A DNA stretch of 9,716 bases, taken from contig DDEN01000006.1 of NCBI GenBank assembly GCA_002336115.1, positions 1-9,716 on the forward strand. The letters are read 5' to 3'. This DNA is from Chitinophagaceae bacterium UBA1953 (GTDB taxonomy: Bacteria; Bacteroidota; Bacteroidia; Chitinophagales; Chitinophagaceae). The notes beneath the pieces are model-generated. The model was not told where the DNA came from. It saw nothing but the letters and a program-made list of their open reading frames with translations, and searched no databases. This document shows, piece after piece, positions 5,601 through 9,716 of this stretch. The stretch's first letter is position 1. Every line of letters starts with the position of its first letter. The position numbers were made by a program, and so were the translations under genes.

Positions 5601-8483
5601 ATCAATTTTATAACGCTTTACTTTTCCTGCCAGGAAGCATAGATACTTAAAAACAGATTTTATACTTTCTTCCCAATTGGATGAGTACCCATATTGGGGA
5701 AGTGACGGAAATTGATCTTCAGTATCAAAATATCCAAGGCATTCTGCATTTAATGTAAACCGATGTATGGATTGATGATTTAAATCAACGCCATTTTCTT
5801 CTCGTATATCGAATTCTTCAGCATCTGGAAAGACGTTCTTGTACAAGTTCTCGATGAGATCAAGTCTCTTTGATCTTCCCAATAGAATATAAAGCAAAAA
5901 GAAGTGATAATCAGGATGAGTGCCATATTTATCAATCACGTATTCTAAATCTTCTATCCAGGTAGTGATATTATTAACTGTCTTTCTTTTTGGGCTTTTA
6001 TCCTGAAACTCTAAGGCCTGATAAATTACAAGGGCAATAAATCCACTTGAACGATCATCAAATTTGAATTTTTTAAGCTCTTCTTCGATTTTCTTTGTTG
6101 TTGGGGGAATATTAAAACGCCAAACAAAATATCCGGCATTATATGATCCTATATCATCCTTAAACTTGTGAACTACTTCTTCAGGATTTCCATTAGCTTC
6201 AATTAGTTTAATGCTTACCTTTTTAATGTGATCAAATTCATGAAAAGCATTTTCGAAATCTGAATTCGAAGATAATGTAACGGCACTAAATTTCAGTTGG
6301 ATAAAGCGATTAAAAGAGTTAGTGTCAAATCCATTCTCAATTATATTTTTACACGTCTGATTAATTGTATTCAATAAGATTTCAGCTTCTTCATTTGCGT
6401 CATACTCGTAAAATTTTTGTAGAAGGTATAATGCATCCCCATCAGAAGTTATTAGCGTTTTGTTGCGTACAACATACCTTATCGCTTCTTCCGGTCTGCC
6501 CAAAGCCAGTAAAGCATTTACAAGAAAAATGGCGTTCTCCTGAAAAAGTGTATTGTATCTAAAGTTCACTCGCTGCGAAAGAAGCAATAAAGAAACGACT
6601 TTGTGAGCTATCCCCAATTCAGCAGCTATGCCGATTACGTTTTTAACGTCTACCAAAACAATATCAGGGTTAATACTGTTCAATGCACAGTCATCAATCC
6701 ATGCTTGGTTGCATTCATCTAATGCGTTTCTTTTACCTTGCTCATCTCCATGCGTCAAGTGATACACTTTCTCAGACAGGCTAAAATTTGTCTGAGGGTG
6801 TTTTTGAATATAATCACTTATGTTTTTATGGACCTGTTCATTTAATGTATCGGTCTTTTTATTTACAAAATCAGAAAAAGAGGTGTGGTATATACTTATC
6901 GCTTCATTGTCTCTTAACAAAGGTTCTATCTTCTTAAAACTTGACAAGAAACTGTGTTTCGTAGCCTCGGGCTGTATTTCTGATAAGGTTTTCTTATCTA
7001 CCGGTACTCTTAATCTTGATAAAGTGGCTGCAAGCCAGATTTCTTCCGGATGATCATTTATTTGCAGCCAGATTTTGTTATAATAGTTTTCTATTTCCCC
7101 GCCAATTACAGGAATGGAGTTAATCCAATCATCAATGGAAGGTATTTCTTCCATTCCTAAAATATACTTGGTCAAATACCTTAGATAAAGAGGATGGCCT
7201 TCTGATTTTTCTGCTAGTGCTGCTATTTGATTTGCGTTAAGACCTCTTTCTTTTACATGGTCGGAAAGATATTTCTCCGCATTTTGAATTGACAGTGGTG
7301 TAACCTTAATTTCTTTTAATCCATCAATTTCGGTCTGGAATGCATTAGGTAATAAATCTTTTGATGTACAAGAGAAAATTACCTTGATATATGAAGGTAA
7401 ATTGACAGGTAACACGGAGAGAAAGTTCTCTATTTTGGATTCGCTAACATCATCCAAACCATCTATAATCAAAAAGGCTATTTTCCCTTGTTGTTGATAA
7501 TGCAAGGATAAATGTTGTATCGCCTGTTGGATTTCTATAATCCTGTCATTTAATGATTTTTCAGCATTGGCTTTGGGTGGTGGACTATTATACAGGGTTC
7601 TATGACAAACTTCTTCTACCCATTTCATAAAGAAATCTGGGGTTGCCCTGATTTGCGTTGGAATTTCTTCGCTCTCCGGAACTTTTACAAAAAACCTGTC
7701 ACTTATAACATGATTGCCAGCCTCAAATTCCAATTGAGCAGCTATTGTAGTTTTGCCTGAACCCGGGCTACCACTTATCAAAAAATAACTCCCAGCAATT
7801 TGCGCTGCAATTACATCATTTATTTTTTGCAACACTTCCTCATTTGGTGTAGTGTCTGATATATCACTTTCTATCGAATCTGGTAAAGAATGCCCTTTAT
7901 CAATAGTGACAATGATATGGTGCTTATTCAAAATCTCTGCAATACTATTGATACTTGTTGCGCCAATTGTTCCTACTGTATCATAGCCAATAACTCCTAC
8001 TACATGCCCATTAATTACTAACGGTGAGCCTGATAACCCATCAAACTGTTCAAGATTGTTGTATTGCTCACATTCTAAATCCACATCCCATTTTGTGCCA
8101 TCATTCGTCCGGGAGACGTTACCAGTATATCTTCCACCAGAGTTTACCCTTTGTGTAGGGAATCCATAAGTTTCCCAATTCTCATTATAAGGAATTTCTG
8201 TTTTCTTTAAATGAAGGGTAGGAATAATATTTGCAGGTTGGTTTTTAAGTTCCAGTATGGCTACATCACGATCCGAAATTCTTTCCAAAATTTTTGCTTC
8301 TAACTCCGTTTCATTAAGATATAGTTTTACTGGTTGCCCTTCGGGCAAATTATGCTCAGATGTAAGTAAAATTTGTTTATCTCCTTCATTTGCAACAAAA
8401 AAAGCTGTACCTGATTTACCTCCGCAGGTGACTTGCACTGTTGCTACTTCTATTTGCTTTGGGTTTAATATTGTCCGTTTCAT
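2646..8483 (-). CDS. Trypsin-like protease-STAND NTPase fusion, Avs1-type antiphage sensor/effector
   Basis: Giant 1945-aa cytoplasmic protein. Residues 1-195 form a trypsin-like serine protease: H44 (TSEHN), D73 (SDRDVAIL) and S151 in GLSGSP make a plausible intact triad. Residues about 215-540 form a STAND/NACHT-like NTPase. It has Walker A GSPGSGKTT at 238-246, Walker B FLIIDGLDD at 337-345, a sensor-like IFSCTS at 369-374, the STAND GxP motif EGHPL at 428-432, and a winged-helix signature HTSFSDF at 533-539. The remaining roughly 1400 residues are mostly helical with TPR-like pairs (about 655-710 and 1030-1130). A hydrophilic linker rich in P, T, E and D follows at about 1333-1360, then HEAT-like helices (about 1510-1590). 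The last 200 residues look non-repetitive. By analogy with Avs proteins, the C-terminal part should bind a phage protein and trigger NTP-dependent assembly. The reading frame is intact. The ATG at 8483 overlaps the MBL gene stop as ATGA. The phage ligand is unknown. Confidence 0.88.
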   Translation of the reverse strand: MKRTILNPKQIEVATVQVTCGGKSGTAFFVANEGDKQILLTSEHNLPEGQPVKLYLNETELEAKILERISDRDVAILELKNQPANIIPTLHLKKTEIPYNENWETYGFPTQRVNSGGRYTGNVSRTNDGTKWDVDLECEQYNNLEQFDGLSGSPLVINGHVVGVIGYDTVGTIGATSINSIAEILNKHHIIVTIDKGHSLPDSIESDISDTTPNEEVLQKINDVIAAQIAGSYFLISGSPGSGKTTIAAQLEFEAGNHVISDRFFVKVPESEEIPTQIRATPDFFMKWVEEVCHRTLYNSPPPKANAEKSLNDRIIEIQQAIQHLSLHYQQQGKIAFLIIDGLDDVSESKIENFLSVLPVNLPSYIKVIFSCTSKDLLPNAFQTEIDGLKEIKVTPLSIQNAEKYLSDHVKERGLNANQIAALAEKSEGHPLYLRYLTKYILGMEEIPSIDDWINSIPVIGGEIENYYNKIWLQINDHPEEIWLAATLSRLRVPVDKKTLSEIQPEATKHSFLSSFKKIEPLLRDNEAISIYHTSFSDFVNKKTDTLNEQVHKNISDYIQKHPQTNFSLSEKVYHLTHGDEQGKRNALDECNQAWIDDCALNSINPDIVLVDVKNVIGIAAELGIAHKVVSLLLLSQRVNFRYNTLFQENAIFLVNALLALGRPEEAIRYVVRNKTLITSDGDALYLLQKFYEYDANEEAEILLNTINQTCKNIIENGFDTNSFNRFIQLKFSAVTLSSNSDFENAFHEFDHIKKVSIKLIEANGNPEEVVHKFKDDIGSYNAGYFVWRFNIPPTTKKIEEELKKFKFDDRSSGFIALVIYQALEFQDKSPKRKTVNNITTWIEDLEYVIDKYGTHPDYHFFLLYILLGRSKRLDLIENLYKNVFPDAEEFDIREENGVDLNHQSIHRFTLNAECLGYFDTEDQFPSLPQYGYSSNWEESIKSVFKYLCFLAGKVKRYKIDGKNEEVKQLQSKLTTLIEKLIPDLRNRMNWKRSYALPELIYPVIYKSLIHLLAEAFPEYIPVFVEQIVNKKQYQLGLYTEGYTDSLFVIARELAKEAEYEVSAFKVARVLEEHIINTVENRWERNEYLLRLVELYALIKNEDKAKQVFKEMIDTSMGPSWYKEAQLGIINTAVSNIVPKDGNLSYLQKFAAHLHNASGEMTFQRYVKQQQEEFVGDLAKIGFLNKSIEYFKHLLLPDYQTIISNAESGIVDMPYAGYGYILGARAIEEQSGIMDMLRNIKCTGSPIVWGLSELFILGDDRYISGYAKIQAGILNHLENNEPGKLDIIFKRLARFVVTELSDEFRYEYLRELFSELSTSNFGKVKPYLEAVGMQATQPSKEEADEERMSPTPTRDEKDPLDELIIAKEEAQRKIDTENKSGARKVIIDALQKVQDEKYGVWSFNYSNKINDIRNLFAETYNNSAEFIKDIKKLIINEPYFEEWVIASQIISLLRNINDEHEKQLILEAVLEHINLMVRTSQHFYDRYEWQNKGADKVNTHEQDEHLLKFLIWFLNHPSLVVKNRVIETLVWLGSIKPGILVQALIKEILSDGYSISKELSACVIHQLSNLNPEGLAKNLKAVLEENEQELLKTNHFMIREAILASLIELKNYGTTNLDKLIVKFEQTFASSNKYKGEIVLEEEYLEPIIDYIYELNDLNILTKQFAQTLLGQVKTLAPLSIKESQKASKYIDRSFNDHNDISLVSDFDTLLRYALNVAVYTCTTLSDKEKVANILRFYQPTFPENKLVPQFNSSNDSFENAIKDLFETGNIDFEKLLINNELPLNYFATEHPESRRSVKEKIELTAYLIPLTKFTTKRHSYPWPTFSENSYSSSISDMEEDVIPLFIRSEYAGSVTGSELVPAVMNETLGTLIQNLKDNTKSIYWRNGRNWDNKAQGVAEKTGYYTTVLKETIENLKTEYKLIWQIHYGYDSRYIDVFEQKEVAR

Positions 8484-9673
8484 AATGTTAGTGTATAAGG
8501 CTGCTGATCTAAATAGTGGATTGAGTAATTATATTCCTCCATCCAATTTTCCCTTTCAAAATACTTAGAATTGGCAGTGATATAATTAAAGTATAGTTTT
8601 CTATGAAAATCTGTTTTCCTGGCAACGATATGTGCTATCGTTGCTTTGTCTGGATGATTATTCTTTTGGCCATTTGTGGAGAAAAGATACCTTTCTGAAT
8701 CAATTTTATATAACAACTCGCGGCTGATATTACCAAAACTACCATGATGGGAAACTTTAATTAAATCAAAGATTATTGCTCCTTCATTTTGGTATTCATT
8801 AAGTGAATGAACTATCAAGCCAGGGTGGGCATCAGCAAGAAAAAGTAATTTTTTGCTTTGTATCTGAAGAATGAAGGCAATAGAACTTCCATTTGTAGCC
8901 GTATCATCTTCATAAAAGGGAGTTTTCAATAATTCATCTAGACTTCCTTTTGTAGCAGAAATTTGCGTTGGGACCACTTTGGCTTTCTCTTTTTCCCATG
9001 ACAAAAGCATCTCAAAAGCATCATCATATAATTGCGAATTACCCGAATTAAAATTAGCACCATACTTTTTTAGCTCATCGTTCCATAGATTTTTCAGCTT
9101 TTCCAACTTCTGGTTGTCGGGAGATAGAAGATAGATATTGGCATCCTGGCTCAGTTCTACTTTAGACTTTTGATCCATACAAACAGCCTGATTATTAAAG
9201 TCGTTATTCCATGAGTGTTTCCCTTGTAGAAGCAGCGCACCCACTGTTGTTCCTTGCTCTGCGCTGATTACTTGCTCTCCTTGTTTGCTTTCGTTTGGGA
9301 GATATCCTCTTCGAATTATCTGTTGCAAAATTCGCTCTTGCATTATATCTATTTCAAACTCCTTTTGTTCACTCAGATGACGATATGTGTTATGCCAAAC
9401 TTCTTTTATTGTTATAAACCTCTCAGCATTATTGTCTTTTAAAAGTCTTATTGCTCCTTGAATGTGGTCAGCGTCAATATGTGTCAGAATCAGCTTTTCA
9501 AGAGTTTCTCCGCATTTAGCAATTTGTATTAAATCATTCTTTAGATACTTTTGGAAAGTATCAACATATCCGCAGTCAATAAGCAAATGTTTTTTCTCTT
9601 TTTCAGTTTCCTCTAAACTTATTAAGAAACAATCGCCGTTTTTGGCTGGGTAACATTTAATTGTTATTAACAT
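8480..9673 (-). CDS. ComEC-type metallo-beta-lactamase-fold hydrolase of the Avs1-like operon
   Basis: 397-aa soluble MBL-fold protein, first gene of the operon. Its motifs resemble the C-terminal MBL domain of ComEC/Rec2: an N-terminal GDC (13-15), LIDCG (31-35), the metal motif THIDADH as H65-x-D67-x-D69-H70, D281 in LFLADAHPG, VSHHGS with H309-H310, and the late HP at H340. Having HxDxDH in place of HxHxDH is usual for the ComEC-like group, so the metal centre is probably functional. An insertion of about 150 residues, partly helical, sits between the metal motif and the D281 segment. There is no signal peptide or membrane segment, unlike full-length ComEC, so it should act in the cytoplasm. 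Family members are often nucleases or phosphodiesterases; the substrate here is not evident. Coupling to the protease-STAND gene by an ATGA overlap points to a shared effector function. The ATG at 9673 starts the canonical first beta strand (MLITIKCYPAKNGDCF). Confidence 0.9.
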   Translation of the reverse strand: MLITIKCYPAKNGDCFLISLEETEKEKKHLLIDCGYVDTFQKYLKNDLIQIAKCGETLEKLILTHIDADHIQGAIRLLKDNNAERFITIKEVWHNTYRHLSEQKEFEIDIMQERILQQIIRRGYLPNESKQGEQVISAEQGTTVGALLLQGKHSWNNDFNNQAVCMDQKSKVELSQDANIYLLSPDNQKLEKLKNLWNDELKKYGANFNSGNSQLYDDAFEMLLSWEKEKAKVVPTQISATKGSLDELLKTPFYEDDTATNGSSIAFILQIQSKKLLFLADAHPGLIVHSLNEYQNEGAIIFDLIKVSHHGSFGNISRELLYKIDSERYLFSTNGQKNNHPDKATIAHIVARKTDFHRKLYFNYITANSKYFERENWMEEYNYSIHYLDQQPYTLTL

Positions 9674-9716
9674 ATTACAGATAATAGTCGCTTTGTCTTA
9701 TACTGAAATAGGTTGA

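Noticed and set aside
9254..9653. Plus-strand open frames opposite the MBL gene (9254-9442 and 9462-9653)
   Set aside because: They are antisense to the conserved metal-binding region of the MBL gene and have no features of their own.
9674..9716. Promoter of the defence operon
   Set aside because: Only 43 bases lie upstream of the first ATG and none matches TAnnTTTG on the minus strand; the promoter may lie outside the window or be of another type.

Overview
The window is AT-rich and every convincing gene lies on the minus strand. It looks like a chromosomal accessory segment of a member of the Bacteroidota. Three things suggest this: a Crp/Fnr regulator with the C-terminal helix-turn-helix style common in that phylum (YLGITPQSLSRIR), a good match to the Bacteroidota -7 box TAnnTTTG ahead of one gene, and A-rich leaders instead of strong Shine-Dalgarno sites. 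There are no rRNA or tRNA genes, transposases, or CRISPR arrays.

Reading in the direction of transcription (right to left), the main content is a tightly packed five-gene operon, 9673 down to 1931. It starts with a ComEC-type metallo-beta-lactamase-fold protein (397 aa). Next is a giant 1945-aa protein with an N-terminal trypsin-like protease, a STAND/NACHT-type NTPase and about 1400 residues of largely helical sensor. Three small proteins of about 80 aa follow, and they are clearly paralogues of one another. The first two junctions are 4-bp ATGA overlaps and the next two genes also overlap (11 and 14 bp with the starts chosen here), so the set is probably co-transcribed and translationally coupled. 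The MBL plus protease-STAND pairing matches the type I AVAST (Avs1) class of antiphage STAND systems. The expected logic is that the C-terminal repeats recognise a phage protein, the NTPase oligomerises, and the protease and/or MBL protein acts as effector. The tandem triplet of small genes is the least explained and most interesting part.

Downstream of the operon is a 256-bp non-coding spacer with an 18-bp imperfect inverted repeat around a roughly 72-bp centre. It may be a degenerate mobile unit, an island boundary or a structured 3' end. Next come a short Crp/Fnr-family regulator (189 aa) and, 74 bp later, a CPBP/Abi-family membrane protease (233 aa) with its own plausible promoter. Positions 1-328 hold no convincing gene, only a locally GC-richer stretch and a weak stem-loop.

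Functional assignments rest on motifs read by eye. No database search or structure prediction was possible.
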